NCBI RefSeq assembly: GCF_001646655.1
Contig: NZ_LPZN01000034.1
Coordinates: 1 to 49,615, forward strand
Direction of reading: 5' to 3'
Source of the DNA: Rhodococcus gordoniae
Lineage (GTDB): Bacteria; Actinomycetota; Actinomycetes; Mycobacteriales; Mycobacteriaceae
DNA length: 49,615 nt
The notes under the pieces were generated by a model, which saw nothing but the letters and a program-made list of their open reading frames with translations, ran no database searches and had not been told where the DNA came from. Positions 40,494-49,110 of this stretch are shown one piece after another; positions within the stretch are counted from its first letter, which is position 1, and every line of letters starts with the position of its first letter. A program made the position numbers and the translations under genes.

Positions 40494-41141
40494 ATGACCC
40501 GCGTGTTCCTCGTCGACGATCACGAAATCGTGCGGCGCGGCCTGGTGGATCTGCTGAGCAGCGTGCCGGACTTCACCGTCGTCGGTGAGGCCGCCTCGGT
40601 GGGTGAGGCCCTGGCTCGCGTACCCGACAGCGGCGCCGACGTCGTGGTGCTCGACGTGCGGCTTCCCGACGGCAACGGTGTCGAACTGTGCCGCGAGCTG
40701 CGTACCCGCATGCCGGATCTGCGCGCTCTGATGCTCACCTCGTACGCCGACGACGAGGCACTCTTCGACGCGATCATGGCAGGCGCCTCCGGGTTCGTGC
40801 TCAAGCAGATCCTGGGAACCGACCTCGTCTCGGCGATCCGCACCGTCGGAGAAGGCGGCTCGCTGCTGGACAGCCGTGCCACCGCCGCGCTCATGGACCG
40901 GATCCGGGCGTCGCGGACGGCCGATCCGCTCGCCGAACTGTCGGAGCAGGAGCGCGCCGTCTTCGAGCTCATCGGTGAGGGCCTGACCAACCGGGAGATC
41001 GCCGAGCGGTTGTTCCTCGCGGAGAAGACCGTGAAGAACTACGTCTCGAGGCTCCTGGCGAAGCTCGGCATGCAGCGACGCACCCAGGCGGCGGTGCTCG
41101 CCACCGAACTGCGCAACGAGCGCGGCAAGCCGTCGTCCTAG
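40494..41141 (+). CDS. devR: DosR/DevR-type response regulator
   Basis: A 215-residue NarL-family regulator. The receiver has D8, D9 and phosphorylation site D54; a linker leads to a LuxR HTH with [20 protein letters not shown] followed by QRRTQAAV, almost identical to the recognition region of mycobacterial DosR. It controls the hypoxia/NO dormancy response there. ATG 40494 gives [13 protein letters not shown] 40485 with GAAAGG directly before it is the other possible start. It is divergent from the Acg-type gene and convergent with the sensor kinase gene. Confidence 0.9.
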   Translation: MTRVFLVDDHEIVRRGLVDLLSSVPDFTVVGEAASVGEALARVPDSGADVVVLDVRLPDGNGVELCRELRTRMPDLRALMLTSYADDEALFDAIMAGASGFVLKQILGTDLVSAIRTVGEGGSLLDSRATAALMDRIRASRTADPLAELSEQERAVFELIGEGLTNREIAERLFLAEKTVKNYVSRLLAKLGMQRRTQAAVLATELRNERGKPSS

Positions 41142-41166
41142 CGCGAGTGATACCGAGCTCGTCCCG

Positions 41167-42825
41167 TCAGAGCGGGACGGTCCACAGCACCCGCGTGCCG
41201 CGCGGATCGGCCGGACCGATCTCGCACGACCCGCCGCACTGCACGGCGCGCCGCTCGAGGTTCGCCAGGCCGCTGCGGCGAGGTGTGTCGGGAAGGCCTG
41301 TGCCGTCGTCGAGGATCTCGATCCGGAAGTCGTCCTGAACCGAGACCGACACCGAGATGTTGTCGGACTGCGAGTGGCGCAGCGCGTTGCTCAGCCCTTC
41401 GCGGAGGACGGCCTCGGCGTGCGGGTGGATGCGCATCGGGACCAGGGTGTCGATGGGGCCGACGAACTGGACGTTGGGCGCCACCGCGGAGTGGATGCTC
41501 AGATCGCCCACGACGTCCAGCAGTCTCCGGCGCAGACTGTTCGATGCCGCTGCGCCGGTGGTGTGCAGATCGAAGATGGTGGTGCGGATCTCGCGCACCG
41601 TCCGGTCGAGCTGCTCGATCGCGTGACGGATGACTTCCACGGCGCGTTCGGTGCCCGCACCTTCCGCGGTCGCGCTCTGGAGGCTCATGCCGGTGGCGAA
41701 CAGACGTTGGATGACGTTGTCGTGCAGGTCCTGTGCGATGCGGTCGCGGTCGGCGAGCACATCGAGCAGACGCTTCTTGCGCTGCTGTTCGGCGAATTCG
41801 AGGGCCACGGCGGCAAGGTTCGCCATGGATTCGAAGCGGGCGACGTCCTCGTCGTCCCACGGTTCGGTGCCGGCCTCACGTGTCGCGATGAGTACGCCCG
41901 TGACGGTCGACGTCGCCGACAGAGGCAGCACCACCGCGTGTCCGTCGTCGCCCAGCTCCGTCGGTGGCAGCCCGGGGAGGCTGTCGAGATGCATCACCTG
42001 GCGGCTTTTGAGAGCTTGCAGCACAGGTGATCCGGTGATGTCGAAGCGCTTGTCCTTCCCGCACGGGAGCGCGGGTGCTGCGGCCTGCAGGCTGCCGTGG
42101 TGGCCGTCGACGAGCACGACATAGACCCCCGCGCACCGGGCGAGTTCGCGGACCTGGCCGGTGAGCATCGACAGCGTCTCGTCCACCGATCCGCCCATCA
42201 GCAACCGGGAGTTGATGGACGCCATTGCGGTGAGCCATCTCTCGCGAGCGAGGGAGCCCTCGAACAGGCGGGCGTTCTCGACGGCCACGCCCGCGGACAT
42301 CGCGAGTACCTTGAGGATCACCTCGTCCTCTTCGGTGAACTCGGGGGCGCCCAGCTTCTCGGTGAGGTAGATACTTCCGAAGACCTTGCCGCGCACCATG
42401 ATCGGGGTTCCGAGGAAACTCTTCATGGGTGGATGGTTCGGCGGGAAGCCGATCGAGGCGGAGTGCTTCGACAGGTCGCCGAGGCGGACCGGCCGGGGAT
42501 CGTTGATGAGCAGACCGAGGATGCCCCGGCCTTCGGGCAGGTGACCCATCACCTCGCGCTGCGCCGGATCGATCCCGACGTACACGAACTCCGACAGGCC
42601 TCCGTCGGCGGCGCGCACACCGAGTGCTCCGTACCGGGCGTCGAGCAGCGAGGTCGCCGCGGAGACGATGCGCTGGAGCATGGAGTCGAGTTCGAGACCC
42701 GATCCCACGACGAGCACCGCCTCGAGCAGACCACGCAGGGTGGTCGGGGCGTCGACGGAGTCGCCGAGCCGGTCGCGGAGCTCGGCGAGCAGCGTGTCGA
42801 TGGCGACGTCGGTGGGTTCGATCAT
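41167..42825 (-). CDS. devS: DosS/DosT-type haem GAF sensor kinase
   Basis: A 552-residue sensor. GAF-A (about 45-190) has ASIGFPPNHPPMKSFLGTP with H131, which aligns with the haem ligand H149 of mycobacterial DosS. GAF-B spans 215-345. The kinase core has phospho-acceptor H368 in RIAQDLHDNVIQRLF, LREGLSNALRHS (N box) and DDGTGLP (G1). It should sense O2, NO, CO or redox and phosphorylate DosR. Its ATG overlaps the stop of the upstream alpha/beta hydrolase gene (ATGA). It faces dosR tail to tail with 25 bases between, not in one operon with it. Confidence 0.9.
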   Translation of the reverse strand: MIEPTDVAIDTLLAELRDRLGDSVDAPTTLRGLLEAVLVVGSGLELDSMLQRIVSAATSLLDARYGALGVRAADGGLSEFVYVGIDPAQREVMGHLPEGRGILGLLINDPRPVRLGDLSKHSASIGFPPNHPPMKSFLGTPIMVRGKVFGSIYLTEKLGAPEFTEEDEVILKVLAMSAGVAVENARLFEGSLARERWLTAMASINSRLLMGGSVDETLSMLTGQVRELARCAGVYVVLVDGHHGSLQAAAPALPCGKDKRFDITGSPVLQALKSRQVMHLDSLPGLPPTELGDDGHAVVLPLSATSTVTGVLIATREAGTEPWDDEDVARFESMANLAAVALEFAEQQRKKRLLDVLADRDRIAQDLHDNVIQRLFATGMSLQSATAEGAGTERAVEVIRHAIEQLDRTVREIRTTIFDLHTTGAAASNSLRRRLLDVVGDLSIHSAVAPNVQFVGPIDTLVPMRIHPHAEAVLREGLSNALRHSQSDNISVSVSVQDDFRIEILDDGTGLPDTPRRSGLANLERRAVQCGGSCEIGPADPRGTRVLWTVPL

Positions 42826-43466
42826 GACTTCTCTTCCAGCAGGTGCAGCGCAGCAAGGACGGCGGCCTCCGACGGATCCGTCTTCGCGCGGCTCAGGTCG
42901 TGTGCGGCCCCGGTGACCTCCACGAGAGTCGTGGCCGCGGGCAGGAGAGCGAGTGCCTCCCGCAGTTCGCCGAAGGTACCGAAGGGATCGCGGTCGCCGT
43001 GGACGAACACCGTGGGCATCGCGATCCTCGGCAGGTGCTCGGTGCGCGGCTTCTCCGGTTTCCCCGGGGGATGAAGGGGATAGGACAGCAGGACGAGCGC
43101 GTCGGCGATGCCGGGTTCGTCGGCCGCGAGCATCGACGTCTGCCGGCCGCCGTAGGAGACACCGCCCAGCAGCAGGGGTCCGGACACCCGTCCACGCAGC
43201 TCAGCGGCCGCGGCGGCGACACCCTCACGGTCCTCCGCCGCCCGGGACGACTGCGGGGGTCCCTTGGGTGTGCGCCGGCGGAACGGCAGGTCGTAGCGCA
43301 GGGCGAGGAAGCCGGAGTCGGCGAACCGGGCGCACATCAGTTGCAGGATCCGGGCGTCGCAGTTGCCGCCTGCCCCGTGCGTCAGCGCGACCGCCCCCCG
43401 GGGACTCCCGTCGGGACGATGCAGGTGCCCGGCCACGGGGCCGGTGTCCAGCAGTTCGACGCTCAC
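42822..43466 (-). CDS. Alpha/beta-fold hydrolase
   Basis: A 214-residue hydrolase of the small KANL3/Tex30-like or dienelactone-hydrolase-like group. Nucleophile elbow GGVSYGGRQ, oxyanion region LTHGAGGNCDA, acid VFVHGDRDPFG and catalytic His in GAAHDL are all visible. Substrate unknown. GTG 43466 gives VSVELLDTGP; upstream reading is not protein-like. Its stop overlaps the dosS start by ATGA, so the sensor kinase is likely translated from the same transcript. Confidence 0.85.
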   Translation of the reverse strand: MSVELLDTGPVAGHLHRPDGSPRGAVALTHGAGGNCDARILQLMCARFADSGFLALRYDLPFRRRTPKGPPQSSRAAEDREGVAAAAAELRGRVSGPLLLGGVSYGGRQTSMLAADEPGIADALVLLSYPLHPPGKPEKPRTEHLPRIAMPTVFVHGDRDPFGTFGELREALALLPAATTLVEVTGAAHDLSRAKTDPSEAAVLAALHLLEEKS

Positions 43467-43530
43467 ACCGATACGGTAACCGCCGCATCGGCGGCGCTCT
43501 CGTACCCCTCCGCGCTCTGCCCCAGGTGGC

Positions 43531-44079
43531 CTACGCTCCGCGCGGCAGCCGTCCCGCTGCCATGCCGCGAGGCACAGGGCCGATGCCGGAGTGGCGGCCG
43601 GGGACGAGCGCGGCGTGCCGCCCACCCGGGCCGGGACCCCGGCGAGCGGCCAGCGCGTCGGCGACCGCCCCGGTGACGAAGCCGTAGACGCTCTTGTGGA
43701 GGACGTCGACGGCCAGTTCCGAGCGGGGCCACGTCTGCGGCGGTGCGCCGACGCCGGTCGCGTTCTCGAGGATCTGGTCGTTGGTCAGCCGCACGACGGT
43801 GAACTTCATCGATGCGAGTGGGCCCCGCAGCCCCACCTCGGCCATGACCGACCGCACCACACCCAGGGCGATGCCCTGACCGAAGTGCATCGCCCAGTTC
43901 AGTGCGGTCGAATTCTGCCCGTCGGACTCGGACGCACCCGTCAACCGGGCGAGGACGCGGCCGGGGACGTGCGAGTTCGGCCGCCCGGTGACGGCCTGCT
44001 CGATCTTCTCTCCGACAGTCATGGCCGCGACCCCGGCGGCACCGGCGACCAGGCCTTCCCACAGTGCGTTTCTCAGCAT
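43531..44079 (-). CDS. Hypothetical membrane-associated protein
   Basis: A 182-residue protein. The N-terminus LWEGLVAGAAGVAAMTVGEK is hydrophobic and glycine-rich; a second hydrophobic region covers MHFGQGIALGVVRSVMAEVG, and HKSVYGFVTGAVADALAAR lies near residue 140. The C-terminus is Pro/Gly/Arg-rich. The pattern resembles small actinobacterial membrane proteins near cytochrome-assembly genes, but I cannot name a family. ATG 44079 is the first start before the hydrophobic segment. It is divergent from the DUF2243 gene. Confidence 0.7.
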   Translation of the reverse strand: MLRNALWEGLVAGAAGVAAMTVGEKIEQAVTGRPNSHVPGRVLARLTGASESDGQNSTALNWAMHFGQGIALGVVRSVMAEVGLRGPLASMKFTVVRLTNDQILENATGVGAPPQTWPRSELAVDVLHKSVYGFVTGAVADALAARRGPGPGGRHAALVPGRHSGIGPVPRGMAAGRLPRGA

Positions 44080-44161
44080 GATCGCTCGGGTACCCCTCGC
44101 GGGATCGGAACAATCGGCAATCCCGATACGGCAGGTCCCGGGACGATACGGTGAGGAAGCG

Positions 44162-44656
44162 ATGACCGGCGCGATGCGACCCGGGGGTACGCGCGACGGA
44201 ATGTCGGTGCGGCACTCCGCGATCAGTGGTGCTCTGCTCGGTGTGGCGCTCATGGCGGCGATCGACGAGATCGTCTTCCACCAGATCCTCGGCTGGCACC
44301 ACTTCTACGATCGCTCCACGCCCGCGGTGGGTCTCGCCTCCGACGGCCTGCTGCACACTGCCGAGTTGCTCGTTCTCGTAGCGGGATTCGCGTTGCTCGC
44401 GGACGTGCGTCGCAGACATGCCCTTGCAGTACGGCACTTCTGGGCGGCCCTGCTCATGGGTGCCGGGGGATTCCAGTTGTTCGACGGACTGGTCGACCAC
44501 AAGGTGCTCCGCATCCACCAGATCCGGTACGACGTCGACGTGTGGCCCTACGACCTGGCGTGGATCGGAGCGGCTCTCGTGTTCCTGATCGCCGGTGCTG
44601 CGCTGTGGTGGTCGGCGCGGCGGAACGTCCGCACCGTCGGGCTCCCGGACGGATAG
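44162..44656 (+). CDS. DUF2243 family membrane protein
   Basis: A 164-residue protein with four membrane segments and the DUF2243 signature DEIVFHQILGWHHFYD followed by ASDGLLHT, then GGFQLFDGLVDHKVLRIHQI. The conserved histidines suggest a metal or haem contact. It precedes the CtaG-like gene by nine bases, a frequent pairing in actinobacteria, so a role in cytochrome oxidase or copper handling is possible. ATG 44162 has GAGGAAG upstream. Confidence 0.88.
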   Translation: MTGAMRPGGTRDGMSVRHSAISGALLGVALMAAIDEIVFHQILGWHHFYDRSTPAVGLASDGLLHTAELLVLVAGFALLADVRRRHALAVRHFWAALLMGAGGFQLFDGLVDHKVLRIHQIRYDVDVWPYDLAWIGAALVFLIAGAALWWSARRNVRTVGLPDG

Positions 44657-44665
44657 GAGCCGTCG

Positions 44666-45475
44666 GTGCACGACCATCCGACGTACACGGGGCCGGGTGT
44701 GCTCGCCCTCGTCGTCCTGATCGCCGCAGGGGTGGGGGTCGCGCTGTACACCGGTGCGGCCGTGCGGCTGCGCCGGCGTGGCGACGCGTGGCCGCGGTGG
44801 CGTGACGCGAGCGTCGTCGCGGGCGCCGGTGCCGTCGCCGCCGCGGCGGTGCTGCCCTTGCCCGGTGGTCCGTTCACCTCCCACATGACCGGCCATCTGC
44901 TGGTCGGCATGGTCGGACCGCTTCTGATCGTGCTGGGCAGGCCGATGACGCTGCTGTTGAGGAACGTCCCGGGAGGACGCACACGCACCGGTCTGCTCAC
45001 CGTGCTGCATTCACGTCCGGCCGGTCTGCTGACGGTGCCGGTCGTCGCGGCAGTCCTGGACATGGGTGGGTTGTGGGTGCTCTACCGGACACCACTGTTC
45101 GCGGCAATGCACGACGACGTGCTCGTCGCGACTGCCGTCCACCTGCACGTCTTCGCTGCGGGGATGCTGTTCACCGTCGCGATCTGCCGCCTCGATCCGC
45201 TCCGGCGCAGGTACGGTCTCCCGCACCTCGCGGTGGTGTTGCTCGTGGCCGGCGCCGCCCATTCGGTACTGGCGAAGACGCTGTATGCGCAGTCACCGCC
45301 CGGTACTACCTTCGATGTGCCCGATCTGCAGACCGGTGCCCAGGTGATGTACTACGGCGGCGACGCGGTCGGAGTCGCCTTGGCCGTCGTGCTCGCCGTC
45401 CGCTGGTACGGCGAGGTGGGGCGGGCTCGCACGCGTGCAGTCACGGCCGGTCGCGCTCGTCGACCGGCCGCATGA
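44666..45475 (+). CDS. CtaG-like cytochrome c oxidase assembly protein
   Basis: A 269-residue membrane protein with seven or so membrane segments of the caa3_CtaG family. FTSHMTGHLLVGMVGPLLIV (about 72-91) and VATAVHLHVFAAGMLFTVAI carry the histidines expected for copper handling, and LVAGAAHSVLAKTLYA follows. GTG 44666 is nine bases after the DUF2243 stop. The final codons overlap a TDT transporter remnant on the other strand. Confidence 0.88.
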   Translation: MHDHPTYTGPGVLALVVLIAAGVGVALYTGAAVRLRRRGDAWPRWRDASVVAGAGAVAAAAVLPLPGGPFTSHMTGHLLVGMVGPLLIVLGRPMTLLLRNVPGGRTRTGLLTVLHSRPAGLLTVPVVAAVLDMGGLWVLYRTPLFAAMHDDVLVATAVHLHVFAAGMLFTVAICRLDPLRRRYGLPHLAVVLLVAGAAHSVLAKTLYAQSPPGTTFDVPDLQTGAQVMYYGGDAVGVALAVVLAVRWYGEVGRARTRAVTAGRARRPAA

Positions 45476-45572
45476 GCCGCATCCGCGCTACCGCGTACAT
45501 GCCGAGCGGGAAGACGATCGACCACAGGGGCGAGTCGAGGTGTTCAGCAAGACGAGCAAGTGCCTGCCCGCA
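45441..45572 (-). pseudogene. C-terminal stump of TDT (tellurite/C4-dicarboxylate) transporter
   Basis: The minus-strand frame from 45572 to the stop at 45441-45443 reads ALARLAEHLDSPLWSIVFPL followed by GMYAVARMRL. The W-VFPLGMYAV signature is that of the last membrane segment of TehA/SLAC1-like TDT transporters. Only about 40 codons remain; the frame is stopped upstream at 45573-45575, and the AAA ATPase gene lies beyond. So the rest of the transporter gene has been lost or replaced. Family assignment rests on this one motif. Confidence 0.5.
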
Positions 45573-45627
45573 TCAGGGATCGAACAGAATCGAACGAGCT
45601 GCGATTTCCTGTGAGGGACACACCGGT

Positions 45628-46365
45628 TCAGTCGCCCAGTCTGCCGCCGGCAGTCAGGTGGCGGAGATACCGGCCAGGCGCATCAAGAAATGAACGCCAA
45701 CTCTGCACCATGTCGAGTTCGTCGTATTCACGGTCTCGTAGCCCCCATTCGCCTATCTCGAAGAGTTTCGCTTCGGGAAGTGACGCAAGGATCGGCGAAT
45801 GGGTGGACATGATCACCTGCGACCCGCTCGCCAGGAGTTCACGGATGTGCGCCAGTAACGCGAGGCATCCGTTGAATGACAGAGCAGACTCGGCCTCGTC
45901 GAACACCCACAGACCACCGATCCCGGACCGAGTGGCGAAGAACTCGACAAAGGACTCGCCGTGGCTTTGATAGTTGTGTACCCCGGAGACACCGACGTCA
46001 TCGAGATATGAGAAGTGACCGTGCATCGTCTCTGCTCGCAGGAATACTCCCTGTCGGGAGCTTCCTGCACCCCGTACGAGTTGCAGATGCTCGGCAAGTC
46101 CTGATTCTGTGCGCTGGGTTCGATGGAGCGAGTTCCTGGTGCCGCCTTCGACTCCCAGCCCGTACGCCTCGGCGACCGCTTCGACTATCGTTGATTTGCC
46201 GGCGCCGTTCTCGCCCACGAACACCGTGAGGGGCGAGAAATCGAGTCCCTCATCGAGAATCTGGCGTACAGCGGGGAGGCCGGCAGGCCACGTGTCTCGT
46301 GAAATCGGGGCAAGACGATGCTCCTCGATGCGACGCACTGGAAGACTCGAGAACAGATCACTCAT
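45628..46365 (-). CDS. AAA ATPase (OLD/RecF-like, ABC-type ATPase fold)
   Basis: A 245-residue ATPase. Walker A is GENGAGKST (51-59), an NYQSHGESF signature-like stretch lies at 131-139, Walker B is LWVFDEAES (152-160) and the switch His is in STHSPIL (187-193). No nuclease or partner domain is attached. Codon use is less G/C-rich than in neighbours (for example several AGA, TTT and ATA-type choices), suggesting transfer. No partner gene of a known defence system lies beside it. It sits where a TDT transporter gene has been truncated. Confidence 0.85.
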   Translation of the reverse strand: MSDLFSSLPVRRIEEHRLAPISRDTWPAGLPAVRQILDEGLDFSPLTVFVGENGAGKSTIVEAVAEAYGLGVEGGTRNSLHRTQRTESGLAEHLQLVRGAGSSRQGVFLRAETMHGHFSYLDDVGVSGVHNYQSHGESFVEFFATRSGIGGLWVFDEAESALSFNGCLALLAHIRELLASGSQVIMSTHSPILASLPEAKLFEIGEWGLRDREYDELDMVQSWRSFLDAPGRYLRHLTAGGRLGD

Positions 46366-46516
46366 ATCACGGCCAGACTACCGGCCCCTATCGGCTCGAG
46401 CGGGAGAGCTTCACACGCGGCGGACCGCCACACCGACTGGGCTACGAGCGTCACGTAGCCGGCAGCGGTCACGACTCCTTTCGCGAACCCGGGACCGGAT
46501 CTGCACGGCGCGTACG

Positions 46517-47383
46517 TCACTTCAGCAGGCGGGACATCCGCCGGTCGGCGAGGATCTTCCCGTCGGTCTGGCAGGTGGGGCAGTACTGGAACGAACGGTC
46601 GGTGTAGGAGACCTCGCGGACGGTGTCGCCGCACACCGGGCACGGCTCGCCGGTGCGGCCGTGCACGCGCAGCCCCGACCGTTTCTCGCCCTTGAGGCGC
46701 ACCGCGTCCTGCCCGACCGAGCGGGTGGCGGCGGCGGTGAGCACCGATCGCATCGCCCCGTACAGCGCGGTCACCTCGTCGTCGGTCAGCCGTCCGGCGG
46801 TCGCGAACGGTGACTGCTGCGCGACGTGCAGGATCTCGTCGGAGTAGGCGTTGCCGATGCCCGCGAGAATCTTCTGGTCGATCAGCAACGTCTTGAGGCG
46901 TGAGGTGCTGTCGGTCAGGAGCGCGGCGAACTCGTCGCGCGTGAGGGCGAGCGCGTCGGGGCCGAGGCGGGCGATGCCGGGTACCTTCTGCGGATCGTCG
47001 ACGACCCAGACCGCCAGTCGCTTCTTCGTACCCGCCTCGGTGAGGTCGAAGGCCGGTGTCGTCGCGTCGGGGGCGAACAGGTGGACGCGGAGGGCGAGCG
47101 GACCGCGGCCGAGTTTCGGGGGAGTCTGCGACGGCTCGTCGAGCCAGCGCAACCAGCCGCCGCGCGACAGGTGCGTGATCAGGTGCAGGCCCGAGCAGTC
47201 GATCGCGAGGAACTTGCCGAAGCGCGAGGTGCCGGTGATGTCGCGTCCCTGCAGAGCCGTGATCGGCGGGTCGGCGGTCTGCAGCACGCTCAGCGCTGCG
47301 ACGTCGATGCGTCCGACGACGCTGCCGACGGCATGCTCGCGCAGGAATACCGCAAGTGCTTCCACCTCGGGGAGCTCGGGCAT
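46517..47383 (-). CDS. Fpg/Nei-family DNA glycosylase
   Basis: A 288-residue base-excision repair enzyme. The N-terminal PELPEVEAL gives catalytic Pro1 and Glu2 after Met removal. The helix-two-turn-helix region is in IDQKILAGIGNAYSDEILH, and the zinc finger has four cysteines in CPVCGD and CPTCQT at the C-terminus. It removes oxidised bases and cuts the abasic strand. The sequence is closer to actinobacterial Nei-type proteins than to MutM, but I leave the symbol empty. It is divergent from thyA. Confidence 0.9.
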   Translation of the reverse strand: MPELPEVEALAVFLREHAVGSVVGRIDVAALSVLQTADPPITALQGRDITGTSRFGKFLAIDCSGLHLITHLSRGGWLRWLDEPSQTPPKLGRGPLALRVHLFAPDATTPAFDLTEAGTKKRLAVWVVDDPQKVPGIARLGPDALALTRDEFAALLTDSTSRLKTLLIDQKILAGIGNAYSDEILHVAQQSPFATAGRLTDDEVTALYGAMRSVLTAAATRSVGQDAVRLKGEKRSGLRVHGRTGEPCPVCGDTVREVSYTDRSFQYCPTCQTDGKILADRRMSRLLK

Positions 47384-47456
47384 GGGACCAGGCTACGGTC
47401 GCAGGCGCCGTCTCGGGTGCCGACGGGCACGATTCGGTCACGGATAGACTGCCCTC

Positions 47457-48257
47457 GTGACTGTGCCGACGCCCTACGAAGATCTCCTGCGCCTGATTCT
47501 CGACACCGGAGCCGAGAAGAACGACCGCACCGGCACCGGAACCCGAAGCCTGTTCGGCCACCAGATGCGCTTCGATCTGTCCGAGGGCTTCCCGCTGATC
47601 ACCACGAAGAAGGTGCATCTGAAGTCCATCGTCTACGAGCTGCTGTGGTTCCTGCGCGGCGACTCCAACGTCGAGTGGCTGCGGCAGCACGGCGTGACCA
47701 TCTGGGACGAATGGGCGGCGCCCGACGGCGACCTCGGACCGGTCTACGGTGTGCAGTGGCGCTCCTGGCCGACGCCGGACGGACAGCACATCGACCAGAT
47801 CGGCCAGGTCCTCGAGACGCTGCGCACCGACCCCGACTCGCGTCGCATCCTCGTCTCCGCATGGAACGTGGCCGAGCTCGACAAGATGGCGCTCATGCCG
47901 TGCCACGCCTTCTTCCAGTTCTACGTGGCCGACGGCAAGCTCAGCTGCCAGCTCTACCAGCGCAGCGCCGACATGTTCCTCGGTGTGCCGTTCAACATTG
48001 CGAGCTACGCGCTGCTCACTCACATGGTCGCGCAGCAGACCGGCCTCGAACCCGGCGAGTTCATCTGGACCGGCGGCGACTGCCATATCTACTCCAACCA
48101 CCTCGAACAGGTCACCGAACAGCTCACTCGTGAGCCGTATCCCTACCCGACGTTGAAGCTGCACCCGCGCGACTCGATCTTCGACTACCGCTACGAGGAC
48201 GTCGAGGTCGTCGGCTACCGGCACCACCCGGCGATCAAGGCGCCGGTGGCCGTCTGA
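47457..48257 (+). CDS. thyA: Thymidylate synthase
   Basis: A 266-residue enzyme converting dUMP to dTMP with methylene-tetrahydrofolate. [13 protein letters not shown] (about 22-34), catalytic Cys in [32 protein letters not shown] and GDCHIYSNH are all intact, and length is the usual 264-266. GTG 47457 gives [12 protein letters not shown]. Its stop shares a base with the folA start (TGATG), so the two genes are coupled. Confidence 0.97.
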   Translation: MTVPTPYEDLLRLILDTGAEKNDRTGTGTRSLFGHQMRFDLSEGFPLITTKKVHLKSIVYELLWFLRGDSNVEWLRQHGVTIWDEWAAPDGDLGPVYGVQWRSWPTPDGQHIDQIGQVLETLRTDPDSRRILVSAWNVAELDKMALMPCHAFFQFYVADGKLSCQLYQRSADMFLGVPFNIASYALLTHMVAQQTGLEPGEFIWTGGDCHIYSNHLEQVTEQLTREPYPYPTLKLHPRDSIFDYRYEDVEVVGYRHHPAIKAPVAV

Positions 48258-48742
48258 TGGGAGATGTCACCCTCGTCTGGGCGCAGGCACGTGGTGGTGT
48301 GATCGGCCGGGAGAACACCATCCCGTGGCACATCCCCGAGGACATGGCGTTCTTCAAGGACGCGACGATGGGAAAGCCGGTGATCATGGGCCGGCTCACC
48401 TGGGATTCGCTGCCGCCGAGGTTCCGGCCGCTACCGGGACGCCGGAACATCGTCGTCACCCGCAACGTCGAGTGGTCGGCCCAGGGCGCCGAGACCGCGA
48501 CGAGCCTCGAGGACGCACTGACACTCGCCCGTGAGGACGAGGTCGTCGTCATGGGTGGGGGCCAGATCTACGCGCAGGCGATGCCGTTCGCGACGCAGCT
48601 GCTCGTGACCGAGGTCGACCTCGACGTCGCAGGAGATGCGACCGCACCTCCGATCGGCGCCGAGTGGGTGGCGGATCCCGGAGAATGGCTGACGTCCACC
48701 AAGGGAATCAGGTTCCGCTGGATCCGGTACGCCCGAAGCTGA
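48257..48742 (+). CDS. folA: Dihydrofolate reductase
   Basis: A 161-residue enzyme regenerating tetrahydrofolate for thymidylate synthase. LVWAQARGGVIGRENTIPWH (about 5-24) carries the active-site Trp/Ile region, MAFFKDATMGKPVIMGRLTW the catalytic acidic residue and NADPH contacts, and VVVMGGGQIYAQAM the second nucleotide motif. ATG 48257 overlaps the thyA stop. It is the target of trimethoprim-like inhibitors. Confidence 0.96.
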   Translation: MGDVTLVWAQARGGVIGRENTIPWHIPEDMAFFKDATMGKPVIMGRLTWDSLPPRFRPLPGRRNIVVTRNVEWSAQGAETATSLEDALTLAREDEVVVMGGGQIYAQAMPFATQLLVTEVDLDVAGDATAPPIGAEWVADPGEWLTSTKGIRFRWIRYARS

Positions 48743-48777
48743 GTTCTCGCGGCGGCATCTGAGCGATACTGCGGTAC

Positions 48778-49104
48778 ATGGACAAGCTCTCCTTGACCGC
48801 CATGGCACGGCAGCAGCTCAAACTCGCAGCGACGTCCAGCAGCGGACGCAGCTCCCAGACGGTTTTCGGTGGGCATACCAAGCACCTGCGGCAGACCGTC
48901 GTCGCGTTGCTGGCGGGGCACGAACTCGGCGAGCACGACAGCCCGGGCGAGGCGACCCTGCAGGTGCTGTCGGGTCAGCTCCAGCTCGTCGCCGGCAACG
49001 ACGTGTGGAAGGGTTCGGCGGGCGATCTGATCATCATCCCGGCCGTGCGGCACAGCGTCAGCGCCATCGAGGACGTCGCCTTCCTGCTCACCGTGGCGAA
49101 ATAG
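48778..49104 (+). CDS. Small cupin-domain protein
   Basis: A 108-residue protein with a single cupin beta-barrel: LRQTVVALLAGHELGEHDSP holds the first motif and LSGQLQLVAGNDVWKGSAGD and LIIIPAVRHSV the second. Histidines and glutamate expected for metal binding are partly present (EHDS, RHS). It follows folA by 35 bases and could be read from the same transcript. Its substrate or sensor role is unknown. Confidence 0.85.
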   Translation: MDKLSLTAMARQQLKLAATSSSGRSSQTVFGGHTKHLRQTVVALLAGHELGEHDSPGEATLQVLSGQLQLVAGNDVWKGSAGDLIIIPAVRHSVSAIEDVAFLLTVAK

Positions 49105-49110
49105 CGGCGC

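Noticed and set aside
45545-45605. tRNA-like fragment near GATCGAAC in the ATPase island border
   Set aside because: It recalls a T-loop, but no acceptor, D or anticodon stems can be formed around it.
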